Source of the DNA: JALCOL01 sp022649665
GTDB lineage: Bacteria; Bacillota; Bacilli; Lactobacillales; Enterococcaceae
Length of the DNA stretch: 14,714 nucleotides
NCBI GenBank assembly: GCA_030372335.1
Contig: JAUDCW010000029.1
Reading direction: 5' to 3' (one strand)
The notes under the pieces were generated by a model. It did no database searches. It was not told the DNA's origin and saw only the letters and a list, made by a program, of their open reading frames with translations. This document shows, in pieces, positions 7,718 to 14,714 of this stretch. The first letter of the stretch is position 1, and every line of letters begins with the position of its first letter. The position numbers and the translations under genes are program-made.

Positions 7718-8290
7718 ATGAAAGTACTCACAACAAATTTACAAGATGTTAAATTGATCGAACCTGATATTTTCGGCGATAACCGTGGATTCTTTACGGA
7801 AAGCTATTCGAAAGAACGCTATCAGGAAGCCGGCATCGATTTTGATTTTATTCAAGATAACCACTCGCTTTCTGCCGAAGCGGGTGTTTTGCGCGGTCTT
7901 CATTTTCAAAAGGGGGACTCCTCGCAAACAAAACTGATCCAAGCGATCACGGGAGTTGTTCTCGATGTGATCGTCGATATCCGAAAAGGGAGCCCGACGT
8001 ATGGCAAATGGGAAGGCTATATTTTGAGTGAATACAATCATCGTCAGCTGCTGGTGCCGCGCGGATTTGCGCATGGTTTTTTGACGCTGACGCCTGATGT
8101 CCACTTTTTCTACAAATGTGACCGCTACTATGATGCAGCGGCGGACGGCGGGATTGCTTTCGATGACCCGGCGCTTGCGATCAATTGGCCGATCGCGCTT
8201 GATCAGGCGATTACTTCTGCGAAGGATCAAAAACATCCAACGCTTGCGGCGTTTGAAGCTGACAATCCATTTGTTTACGGAAAAATCTAG
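7718..8290 (+). CDS. rmlC: dTDP-4-dehydrorhamnose 3,5-epimerase (RmlC)
   Basis: Cytoplasmic cupin enzyme, step three of dTDP-L-rhamnose synthesis, epimerising C3 and C5 of dTDP-4-keto-6-deoxyglucose. At 190 residues it has the usual length. DIFGDNRGFFTESY (17-30), QDNHSLS (46-52) and LRGLHFQ (58-64, with catalytic His62) are classic motifs, followed by VLDVIVDIRKGSPTYGKW and the LLVPRGFAHGFL cupin segment and the FFYKCDRYYD stretch with the expected catalytic tyrosine. The ATG is preceded by AAAAGGATAGTG. It follows the AT-rich membrane gene after 47 AT-rich bases and is separated from rmlB by only 9 bases. Called epaF in enterococcal naming. Confidence 0.97.
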   Translation: MKVLTTNLQDVKLIEPDIFGDNRGFFTESYSKERYQEAGIDFDFIQDNHSLSAEAGVLRGLHFQKGDSSQTKLIQAITGVVLDVIVDIRKGSPTYGKWEGYILSEYNHRQLLVPRGFAHGFLTLTPDVHFFYKCDRYYDAAADGGIAFDDPALAINWPIALDQAITSAKDQKHPTLAAFEADNPFVYGKI

Positions 8291-8299
8291 GAGGCAATC

Positions 8300-9328
8300 A
8301 TGAAAAATATTATTGTGACCGGCGGGGCTGGTTTTATTGGCTCCAATTTTGTTCACTATGTAGCCCATCATCATCCCGATGTCCATGTGACCGTACTGGA
8401 TAAATTGACATATGCAGGAAATCGCGCGAATTTAGCGGGACTGCCGAAAGAACAAGTAGAACTCGTCGTTGGCGATATCCAAGATGCGCCATTAGTCGAC
8501 CGGTTGGTAAAAGAGGCGGATGCTGTCGTTCATTATGCAGCCGAATCGCATAATGACAATTCACTCAAAGATCCATCACCGTTTATCCACACGAACCTTG
8601 TCGGTACCTATACGCTTTTAGAAGCCTGCCGCAAATATGGCGTGCGTTTTCATCATATTTCAACGGATGAAGTTTACGGTGATCTGCCATTGCGCAAAGA
8701 TCTCCCGGGACACGGGGACGGTCCGGGAGAAAAATTTACAGACCATACGCCATATAACCCTTCCAGCCCGTACTCAGCATCCAAAGCGGGTTCAGATCTT
8801 TTAGTTCGCGCATGGGTTCGTTCCTTTGGTTTGCGGGCAACGATCTCAAACTGCTCGAACAACTACGGACCGTATCAGCATATTGAGAAATTCATTCCGC
8901 GGCAGATCACGAATATTTTGAGCGGTATTCGGCCAAAACTCTACGGTGATGGTAAAAATGTTCGCGACTGGATCCATACGAATGATCATTCAAGTGCGGT
9001 TTGGCTGATCCTTACTCAAGGAAAAATCGGCGAAACGTATTTGATCGGAGCCGATGGCGAAAAAGACAACAAGACCGTGATGGAAATGATCTTGACGCAA
9101 ATGGGCCATGATGCGAATGATTATGATCACGTCAACGACCGTCCAGGACATGATCTGCGCTATGCGATCGATTCAACGAAATTACGTCAAGAACTCGGTT
9201 GGCAGCCGAAATATACCGACTTCAAAGACGGTTTGCAGCATACGATCGAATGGTATACTGCACATGAAGACTGGTGGAAAGCGGAGAAAGCTGAAGTTGA
9301 AGCAAAATATGCAAGAAATGGTCAATAA
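8300..9328 (+). CDS. rmlB: dTDP-glucose 4,6-dehydratase (RmlB)
   Basis: Cytoplasmic NAD-dependent extended short-chain dehydrogenase/reductase that converts dTDP-glucose to dTDP-4-keto-6-deoxyglucose, step two of the rhamnose pathway. The 342 residues are normal for the family. TGGAGFIGSN (7-16) binds NAD, HYAAESHNDNS lies at 78-88 (most homologues have HVDRS; here HNDNS), STDEVYGDL (121-129) holds the catalytic Asp123-Glu124 pair, and YSASK (158-162) is the Tyr-x3-Lys motif. The C-terminal half carries DWIHTNDH and the DRPGHDLRYAID family signature. AGGAGG at 8289-8294 overlaps the rmlC stop and precedes the ATG by 5 bases. Called epaG in enterococcal naming. Confidence 0.97.
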   Translation: MKNIIVTGGAGFIGSNFVHYVAHHHPDVHVTVLDKLTYAGNRANLAGLPKEQVELVVGDIQDAPLVDRLVKEADAVVHYAAESHNDNSLKDPSPFIHTNLVGTYTLLEACRKYGVRFHHISTDEVYGDLPLRKDLPGHGDGPGEKFTDHTPYNPSSPYSASKAGSDLLVRAWVRSFGLRATISNCSNNYGPYQHIEKFIPRQITNILSGIRPKLYGDGKNVRDWIHTNDHSSAVWLILTQGKIGETYLIGADGEKDNKTVMEMILTQMGHDANDYDHVNDRPGHDLRYAIDSTKLRQELGWQPKYTDFKDGLQHTIEWYTAHEDWWKAEKAEVEAKYARNGQ

Positions 9329-9346
9329 AGAAGAAATAAGCCATAA

Positions 9347-9375
9347 GGAAGGGCAAGACGATGATTTTGCCCTCC
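9347..9375 (+). other. mRNA hairpin between rmlB and the membrane gene
   Basis: GGGCAA (9351-9356) pairs with TTGCCC (9367-9372) around a 10-nt loop, extended by GGA/TCC beyond one bulged A. No T-run follows, so it is not a standard terminator. It could stabilise the rmlB message or lower downstream transcription. Confidence 0.4.
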
Positions 9376-9409
9376 TCTCATTTCTAACTATTATCTTTTG
9401 GGAGTTTAA

Positions 9410-11112
9410 ATGAAGACAAAATTATTTGTTGATTTTAATCAAAGAGAGAAAAGGTATTTGAAAATTATCTTTTCTTTTTTTTATATTTAATTTGTACGCT
9501 TGGCTATACATTTTTTACTTTTCGTTCAAATGGAATTCAGGGAGAGGGAGATATTGCCTTCCATTTAAATAGAACACTTGGCTTAGAATCAGTATTAAGA
9601 TCGCCAATAAATCTTAAAATATTTGACGAGATTGGACTGCCGGTTAATTTGTTTTATGGTTGGATTACACTATATCCTCTATACATTTTTATCAAAATTT
9701 TTGGACAGATAGTGCTGGGATATAATGTTTACTTCGCTATTTTAACATTTGCAACTTTTATAATTTGTCATTTTTCTTTTTGTAAAATTATTAACAATAG
9801 TTTCTCTAGTTGCATTTTTTCTCTCTGCTATACATTTTCTCTGTACCGAGCAATGGATATTTACTCAAGGGTAGCGATTGGAGAAAGCATTTCTTTATCA
9901 TTAATGCCGCTCGTTTTTAGTTCTTTATATTTGTTTCTTATGGGTAAAGCTCATCCATGGAAATTATTAGCGGTATCGATGTCTTTACTGGTTTATACAC
10001 ATGTGTTATCCACAGTGATAACTTTTTTTTATCTCCTATTTGTTTTTATAGGATTTATTATTTCCAAGATATATTATCGAATAAAAAAGAATCTTTATTT
10101 TAAATTTTCAAAAATATTAATTAATTTATTAAAAGCGGTCTGTTTGACTTTGTTCTTGACTTGTTTTTTTTATCTACCCATGTTTGAACAACTTAAGTTT
10201 CGATCTATTCATTTTCCGCGTGTTTATCAGTTGGATTCCAACGCGCTATCATTTGGAACACAATTGGTTGGCGGATCATTGAATAATGAAATTTTATCGC
10301 GTAGCATTGGGCTTGTTTTGTTTATTTTTTTACTGATTCTTCTTTTCCAGATTAAGAAGCTTGATTTAATTACAAAAACTTGTCTTTTACTGGCTTGTTT
10401 TTCACTAATCATGAGTACAAATTTATTTCCTTGGTCGATACTACAAGAAACTAAACTTAGTATTATCCAATTTCCTTGGCGAATGAATGGATTCTCAACG
10501 CTATTTATTGCAGCTGCTTTCTCATTTCTTTTATCTAATTATGAAAGAAATAGTAATAACTGGGTAAAAAAAGGTCTATTAATTTTAATATTTAGTATTT
10601 CACTTTGTTCGCTCCATTATGCTAGTATTGTAAATTACTGGCGGGAGAATAGTACAAGACCATTTCCAGAAGGAATAATTCAAGAAACTATCTCAAATTA
10701 CTATTACTTAGACTATTTACCTGGGAAATATCTCTCTAAGGAACAATTTGTAAGGGAAAAAAGGCTTTGTCTTAATGGGCAGATTATAGAAAGCAAAAAT
10801 AAGCTTTCAACCGTTGCCGCTCAATACGACATTACTGCTCCAAAAAGCGGAATCGTTGAAGTACCGATATATAAATATAAAGGGTACAAAATCTTGGTTG
10901 ACGGGCAACGAGTTCCGGTATATGCCAAGACTTCGCCAATCATTAATTTCAAAGTGAATTCTGGCCCGCATCATATCGTTGTCGGCTATGAATATACAAA
11001 ATTGGCTAAATTATCAGCGCTGGTCTCGGTCGCAGGAGTATTGATCTTGATCATTTTGGGCATTTATGACTTGTTGAAGAAATATCGCTTGAAATCACGA
11101 AATAGTGTATGA
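9410..11112 (+). CDS. Frameshifted YfhO/GT-C-like polytopic membrane protein (one base short in an 8-T run)
   Basis: Two frames together make one gene. ATG at 9410, with GGGAG 5 bases upstream, starts a frame that stops after 26 codons (TAA at 9488). The frame continuing to 11112 is open from just before the T-run at 9475-9482. Adding one T would give an unbroken 567-residue protein: a basic N-terminus, a first helix, an outer loop with GEGDIAFHLNRT (Asp and His where GT-C enzymes keep catalytic residues), NLFYGWITLYP, about a dozen helices, and a soluble outer C-terminal domain (around YKYKGYKILVDGQRVP and SGPHHIVVGYEY) of the sort seen in YfhO-like proteins, then a last helix. The TTG at 9649 is a poor start with no ribosome binding site, and using it would lose the first helix and the loop. 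A role in adding or modifying polysaccharide side chains is inferred. The gene is AT-rich except its last ~320 bases. It may be phase-variable, a pseudogene, or a sequencing error. Confidence 0.72.
9475..9482 (+). other. Homopolymer T8 at the frameshift point
   Basis: Eight consecutive T bases follow TCTTTTC near codon 22 of the membrane gene, at the junction where the start-containing frame and the long open frame would join if the run were nine. Such tracts are prone to replication slippage and, less often, transcriptional slippage. Confidence 0.75.
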
Positions 11113-11177
11113 TAGGGAATGATTTATTGTTGGGGTAATGCTGATTCAACTTTGAATAAAGAATGGAGCATATAATC

Positions 11178-12020
11178 ATGATTTTAATTACTGGAGCCAA
11201 TGGACAACTGGGTACTGAACTGCGGTACTTGTTAGATGATAAAAAAGTCGAGTATCACGGGACAGACGTCGCGGAGATGGATATCACCAAAGAAGAGGAT
11301 GTTTTAAAAGTTTTCGAAGAAATCAAACCGGAAACAGTATTCCACTGCGCGGCATACACCGCCGTCGATAAAGCGGAGGATGAAGGGAAGGCGCTTGATG
11401 AGCTGATCAATGTCACCGGCACTGAAAATATCGCTAAAGCGTGTTTGAAATATGGAGCCAAATTAGTGTATCTTTCGACGGACTATGTGTTCGACGGAAC
11501 AAAAAAAGATGGCGAGTATACAACGACCGATAAACCAAATCCGCAAAATGAATACGGCCGCACGAAATATTTGGGTGAGCAAGCGATCCAAAAGTATTTG
11601 ACGGATTACTATATTATCCGGACGTCTTGGGTCTTTGGCAAGTATGGACATAATTTTGTCTACACGATGCTGAATCTTGCTAAAACACATGACAAGATCA
11701 CGGTCGTTGACGATCAGTATGGCCGACCGACCTGGACAAATACTTTGGCGAATTTTATGTTCTATGCAGTGGAACACGAGATTCCTTACGGGATCTATCA
11801 CTGCTCGAACGACAACAGCTGCAGCTGGTATGAGTTTGCGAAAGAAATCTTGAAAAATGAGTCTGTCGAAGTTTTGCCGGTGACTTCTGCGGAATATCCG
11901 CAAAAAGCGCACCGTCCGCAATATTCGATCATGGATCTGGGCAAGACAAAAGCGACCGGTTTTAATATTCCGACTTGGCAAGACGCTCTGGCAAAAATGA
12001 TGGCTGAAATAGAGGACTGA
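11178..12020 (+). CDS. rmlD: dTDP-4-dehydrorhamnose reductase (RmlD)
   Basis: Cytoplasmic NADPH-dependent reductase that completes dTDP-L-rhamnose synthesis by reducing the C4 keto group. The 280 residues fit the family. LITGANGQLG (3-12) is the cofactor-binding glycine motif, AAYTAVDKAE (58-67) is a strong family signature, STDYVFDG (100-107) gives the catalytic Thr101/Asp102 region and YGRTK (126-130) is the Tyr-x3-Lys motif. The start at 11178 is preferred over 11163, because GGAG at 11165-11168 lies 9 bases before it and the protein begins exactly at the conserved strand. It follows the frameshifted membrane gene after 65 bases in which I see no clear promoter or terminator. Called epaH in enterococcal naming. 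Confidence 0.97.
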   Translation: MILITGANGQLGTELRYLLDDKKVEYHGTDVAEMDITKEEDVLKVFEEIKPETVFHCAAYTAVDKAEDEGKALDELINVTGTENIAKACLKYGAKLVYLSTDYVFDGTKKDGEYTTTDKPNPQNEYGRTKYLGEQAIQKYLTDYYIIRTSWVFGKYGHNFVYTMLNLAKTHDKITVVDDQYGRPTWTNTLANFMFYAVEHEIPYGIYHCSNDNSCSWYEFAKEILKNESVEVLPVTSAEYPQKAHRPQYSIMDLGKTKATGFNIPTWQDALAKMMAEIED

Positions 12021-12029
12021 GATAGATAG

Positions 12030-13283
12030 ATGCTAAGTAAGAAGACAATTGCAAACTTGTTTTCCATGAGCAGTGTTCAACTGCTGAATTATGTTTTACC
12101 GCTGATCACAATGCCTTATTTAGTAACGCACATGGGAGTTGCTGGTTATGGGTTGATCGGGTTCGGGCAGTCTGTAATGATGTATTTTCTTCTGGTAGTT
12201 GATTATGGATTCAACATCAACGGGACAAGAGCAATTTCGCTCCAAAGAAATAAAAAGGAAGAAGTAAATCGAATCTATAGTGAGATCATGGCAAGTAAAC
12301 TATTTTTAGTCTTCGTTTGTTTCATTATTTTGATTCTGATGATCTTGTTTATTCCAAAAATGCGGATGCATCCCAGTTTTTATTTGATTTTTTATGGAAT
12401 CGTTCTTGGTAACGCGTTTTTTCCAGTCTTTTTGTTTCAGGGACTTGAAGAAATGACCAGCGTCGGAATTTTGAATTTCGTCTCTAAAATGATTTTTACG
12501 GTGGGACTTTTCATCTTTGTCAAAACACCGAATGATTTCGATATTGTCGCTATTTTGAATTCTCTTGGCTACTTAGTAATGGGGGTCATTGCGCAACTCA
12601 TCGTCAGATTCAAGTATCGACTAAAGATCTCAAAAGTCGTTTTTCGTGATATTAAATATTGGCTGCGGGATGGATTCCATTTATTTATAGCTAATATCGC
12701 CTCGACTTCATACACTACAACGAATATGTTCTTCTTGGGTTTGATGAAGGGAAACACGGCTGCCGGATATTTTAATCTTGCCTATACGCTGATCAGAGTA
12801 TGCGGAAGCGTTGCTAGTCCGATCATTCAAACTTTTTACCCCAAGATTTCGATTGCTTACAGTCAATCCAAAGATCAAGCGATGCAAAATATCAAAAAGC
12901 TTGGAAAATATATGACTATAACTTTTTTTGTCGGTTGCTTGATTTTGCTGGGGGCCTCAGGCTTCATCCTCTCATTTATTTTTGGCAGTAAATTCAATCA
13001 TTCGTTTTTACTGATCCAGATAATGAGTTTCATGCCGCTTCTGATTGTTTGGGAAAACATTATGGGAACGGTCGTGATGACGATCGCTGGCCACCAGCGG
13101 GAACTATCCAAGATCTATTCCACCGTCGCTGTGATCAGTTTGCTGATTCTGTTTGTCCTCACCTATTTCTTCTCTGAAGTTGGGACTGCAGTTAGTGCTG
13201 CTCTTGCAGAACTTTTAGTAGTGATCCAAATGTATGCATACTTAAAGCGCCGCGGGATTTTCTTTAAAAAGAAAATGGAGTAG
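12030..13283 (+). CDS. Wzx-type oligosaccharide flippase (MOP family)
   Basis: A 417-residue polytopic membrane protein with about 12 hydrophobic segments. The N-terminus (residues about 8-60: NLFSMSSVQLLNYVLPLITM, then YLVTHMGVAGYGLIGFGQSV and the DYGFNINGTRAIS stretch) is the classic pattern of polysaccharide flippases of the MOP superfamily. A second half with SVASPIIQTFYPKIS fits the same family. It would move undecaprenyl-linked repeat units or side-chain precursors from the inner to the outer face of the membrane. It starts 9 bases after rmlD and is the last gene of the operon, followed by a good terminator. AAGRR-type ribosome binding sequences are weak here (GAGGACTGAGATAGATAG). No polymerase or ABC exporter is obvious in the window, unless one of the membrane proteins acts as polymerase. 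Confidence 0.88.
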   Translation: MLSKKTIANLFSMSSVQLLNYVLPLITMPYLVTHMGVAGYGLIGFGQSVMMYFLLVVDYGFNINGTRAISLQRNKKEEVNRIYSEIMASKLFLVFVCFIILILMILFIPKMRMHPSFYLIFYGIVLGNAFFPVFLFQGLEEMTSVGILNFVSKMIFTVGLFIFVKTPNDFDIVAILNSLGYLVMGVIAQLIVRFKYRLKISKVVFRDIKYWLRDGFHLFIANIASTSYTTTNMFFLGLMKGNTAAGYFNLAYTLIRVCGSVASPIIQTFYPKISIAYSQSKDQAMQNIKKLGKYMTITFFVGCLILLGASGFILSFIFGSKFNHSFLLIQIMSFMPLLIVWENIMGTVVMTIAGHQRELSKIYSTVAVISLLILFVLTYFFSEVGTAVSAALAELLVVIQMYAYLKRRGIFFKKKME

Positions 13284-13320
13284 CGCGTAATTTATTACAA
13301 CAAGTTCACTTCTTAATATA

Positions 13321-13361
13321 AAAAAATCCGTGATCTCATAAATATGAGAGGCGGATTTTTG
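13321..13361 (+). terminator. Rho-independent terminator of the polysaccharide operon (probably bidirectional)
   Basis: AAAAATCCG and CGGATTTTT form the outer stem and CTCAT/ATGAG an inner stem around an AAAT loop, followed by a T-run. The A-run upstream would also allow function on the other strand. It lies about 40 bases after the flippase stop. Confidence 0.85.
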
Positions 13362-13467
13362 TGTATATATGAAATAATTTTGAAATATAAGAAAAGAAAC
13401 CGTAACGAAGATACCACACAATGTCATGGTTTTTTATGATACCTTTAAGGTGACAGTAAAGGAGAAG

Positions 13468-14559
13468 ATGGCATTGAAAAAGTCGACAATTACAAAAATA
13501 GTATTTGCGTTTTTATTGATTGGCGTATTATTCAACGTAGGTACTTCCAAAGCTTCTGCTGCGACTTTGCGCGAGCAGTTGGTCTCAGAAGCTTATAAGC
13601 ACATCGGAAAACCATATGTGTGGGGAGGCAAAGGCCCGAATTCATTTGACTGCTCTGGACTGACACGTTATGTATATTTGCAAGTCACTGGTAAAGATAT
13701 CGGCGGCTGGACGGTTCCGCAAGAAAGTTCGGGAGTTGTGAAAAGTGTTTCTGAAGCACAACCCGGAGATCTCTTGTTTTGGGGAAGCCGCGGTCAAAGT
13801 TATCATGTAGCGATTTCTCTAGGAAGTGGGCAATACATTCATGCGCCGCAGCCGGGCCAAACCGTAACGGTTGGCAAAACGGCTTGGTATGCACCAAGTT
13901 TCGCTGTTGATGTGACCGGAAATGCTGGAAATGAATCTTCAGGAAATGTAACTAATGGCTGGGTCTCCAAGAATGGAAAATGGCACTATTATCAAAATGG
14001 ATCTGAGTCAAAAGGCTGGGTGAAAGATCACGGTGCTTGGTACTTTATGGATGCTTCTTCAGGAGAATTGAAGACAGGGTGGCTAAGAGAAGGAAACAAT
14101 TGGTATTACTTAACAGCTTCTGGAGCAATGGCAGCAGGATGGCAACGAGATGGAAATACTTGGTATTACTTAACTGGATCTGGTACGATGGCAACAGGAT
14201 GGCTACGAGATGGGAATGCTTGGTATTACTTGAGTGAGTCCGGGAAAATGCAAACAGGTTGGTTAAGAAATGATAATTCATGGTTCTATTTAAATTCTAA
14301 TGGCACAATGGCTACAGGTTGGATGAAAGATAATAATACTTGGTACTATTTACTATCGGGCGGCCGGATGCAAACTGGGTGGATCATGGATCATGGAGCT
14401 TGGTACTTTGCTGATAGTAATGGTTCTCTCCATATAGGATGGTTGTCTCTTGGAGGTTGTACTTATTATTTGAAATCCCCAAATGGATCAATGATCACTG
14501 GAACCTATACAATTGATAATACGCAATATAATTTTCTTACAAGTGGTCAATTAAACTAA
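13468..14559 (+). CDS. Secreted NlpC/P60 peptidoglycan hydrolase with choline-binding-type repeats
   Basis: A secreted wall enzyme of 363 residues, expected to cleave peptide bonds in peptidoglycan stems (gamma-D-glutamyl-diaminoacid or similar). Residues 1-31 form a signal peptide (KK, hydrophobic core, cleavage near ASA-A). The NlpC/P60 domain spans about 33-145: YVWGGKGPNSFDCSGL holds catalytic Cys62, SYHVAISLG holds His113 and YIHAPQPG holds His125. After a Gly/Asn/Ser linker (about 147-163), ten repeats of about 20 residues (164-363) follow the pattern GW-x6-WYYL-x3-G-x-M, the CW-binding type that binds choline or glucan in other proteins. The start is uncertain. ATG at 13468 is only 3 bases from AAAGGAG, whereas TTG at 13474 has a 9-base gap; both keep the signal peptide. 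The upstream in-frame ATG at 13426 would spoil it. No convincing promoter was found, but terminators on both sides make it a separate transcription unit. Confidence 0.93.
   Translation: MALKKSTITKIVFAFLLIGVLFNVGTSKASAATLREQLVSEAYKHIGKPYVWGGKGPNSFDCSGLTRYVYLQVTGKDIGGWTVPQESSGVVKSVSEAQPGDLLFWGSRGQSYHVAISLGSGQYIHAPQPGQTVTVGKTAWYAPSFAVDVTGNAGNESSGNVTNGWVSKNGKWHYYQNGSESKGWVKDHGAWYFMDASSGELKTGWLREGNNWYYLTASGAMAAGWQRDGNTWYYLTGSGTMATGWLRDGNAWYYLSESGKMQTGWLRNDNSWFYLNSNGTMATGWMKDNNTWYYLLSGGRMQTGWIMDHGAWYFADSNGSLHIGWLSLGGCTYYLKSPNGSMITGTYTIDNTQYNFLTSGQLN
13957..14556 (+). repeat. Ten tandem ~60-bp repeats encoding CW-binding modules
   Basis: Units begin at each GW pair and are 19-21 codons long. Units 3 to 7 are the most alike in DNA, with recurrent ACTTGGTATTACTT-type blocks every 60 bases. 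The outer units (1, 9, 10) are diverged. This array could gain or lose units by recombination. Confidence 0.8.
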
Positions 14560-14580
14560 AAATAAATAGTGAAATTCTTG

Positions 14581-14618
14581 AATCTAAGTGGAATAATTAA
14601 TATCCGCTTAGATTTTTT
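14581..14618 (+). terminator. Rho-independent terminator of the NlpC/P60 gene
   Basis: A 12-bp stem (14581-14592 with 14603-14614, one G-U pair) has a 10-nt loop and runs straight into TTTTTT. It begins 21 bases after the stop codon. The end of its T-run abuts repeat copy 2. Confidence 0.85.
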
Positions 14619-14619
14619 A

Positions 14620-14714
14620 GGCTCTTCGTCAAATAGTGTTGGTGAGCTTTCAAACTGAATAAAATGTAGTGGATTCCAAGCGAGCAGAAACGCCCGCTTG
14701 GGATTTTTTATTTC
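14620..14714 (+). repeat. Copy 2 of ~92-bp direct repeat; probable ISL3-family-like IS end, runs to window edge
   Basis: The sequence begins GGCTCTTCGTCAAATAGTGTTGGTGAG and aligns along its whole length with 1393-1486 in the same orientation. The terminus is closer to the ISL3-family type than copy 1, so this copy may belong to a more complete element lying to the right of the window. This is from memory of the family, not a search. Confidence 0.6.
14671..14709 (+). terminator. Terminator-like hairpin inside repeat copy 2
   Basis: CCAAGCG (14676-14682) pairs with CGCTTGG (14695-14701), followed by GATTTTTTA. It is the counterpart of the hairpin in copy 1, and one base pair has changed on both sides. 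Confidence 0.55.

Noticed and set aside
7739..8386. 215-codon minus-strand frame opposite rmlC
   Set aside because: It is an antisense shadow of rmlC and rmlB: basic, low-complexity composition and no family resemblance.
9649..11112. Separate gene starting at TTG 9649
   Set aside because: There is no ribosome binding site, and it would lose the first helix and conserved loop, which are encoded in the same frame just upstream. A frameshifted gene from 9410 explains the sequence better.
11463..11981. 172-codon minus-strand frame opposite rmlD
   Set aside because: It is an antisense shadow of a clearly functional rmlD, with no motif or start signal.
13380..13408. Promoter TTGAAA-17-TAACGA before the NlpC/P60 gene
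   Set aside because: The -35 box and spacing are good but the -10 box is too far from consensus to report. No WalR-type repeat was found either.
13395..13434. AAACC/GGTTT pairing as a leader hairpin or riboswitch upstream of the NlpC/P60 gene
   Set aside because: It is only 5 base pairs around a long loop with no supporting inner structure.
13957..14556. Tandem 60-bp repeats as a CRISPR array
   Set aside because: The period is continuous and in frame, with no constant-repeat/variable-spacer pattern, and encodes a known repeat domain.

Overview
The window is a cell-surface rhamnopolysaccharide locus from a low-to-moderate GC Gram-positive bacterium, most probably of the Lactobacillales (Enterococcus-like or lactobacilli). 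The reasons are strong AGGAGG-type ribosome binding sites, simple Rho-independent terminators, a Gram-positive NlpC/P60 wall hydrolase, and a gene set and order resembling the first part of the enterococcal epa locus: a TagO/EpaA-type initiator, family-2 glycosyltransferases, then rmlA, rmlC, rmlB and rmlD. The species cannot be fixed from the sequence alone.

Layout. (1) Positions 2-1345 hold the C-terminal part of an AT-rich polytopic membrane protein of GtrII glucosyltransferase type, open at the left edge, followed by a terminator. (2) Positions 1346-1716 are non-coding and hold copy 1 of a ~92-bp repeat that looks like a relic insertion-sequence end, plus the terminator of the next gene. 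(3) A TagO/WecA-type sugar-phosphate transferase lies on the minus strand (1717-2841). (4) Divergently, from a promoter at about 2958-2986, a long plus-strand operon runs from 3014 to a terminator at 13321-13361. It encodes three GT2 glycosyltransferases, RmlA, a GT-C-like membrane protein, RmlC, RmlB, a second GT-C/YfhO-like membrane protein, RmlD and a Wzx-type flippase. (5) A separate gene (13468-14559) encodes a secreted NlpC/P60 hydrolase with about ten choline-binding-type repeats. (6) A terminator is followed directly by copy 2 of the repeat, which runs off the right edge.

How it fits together. TagO would load GlcNAc-1-P on undecaprenyl phosphate. RmlA-C-B-D make dTDP-L-rhamnose. The three GT2 enzymes build a rhamnose-containing glycan on the inner face, and the flippase exports lipid-linked units. 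The GT-C-like proteins probably modify or polymerise glycan on the outer face. The NlpC/P60 protein acts in the wall outside.

The most interesting signals concern variability rather than a new enzyme system. Two AT-rich membrane genes are wedged inside the conserved rml block. One is interrupted by a one-base frameshift in an 8-T run, which could be phase variation, decay or a sequencing error. That same gene shows an abrupt base-composition step near 10,790, suggesting a mosaic. The locus is bracketed by directly repeated IS-end-like sequences placed just after terminators. The first glycosyltransferase appears to have its best ribosome binding site in front of an ATA codon. I found no CRISPR array, tRNA, rRNA or intact transposase.
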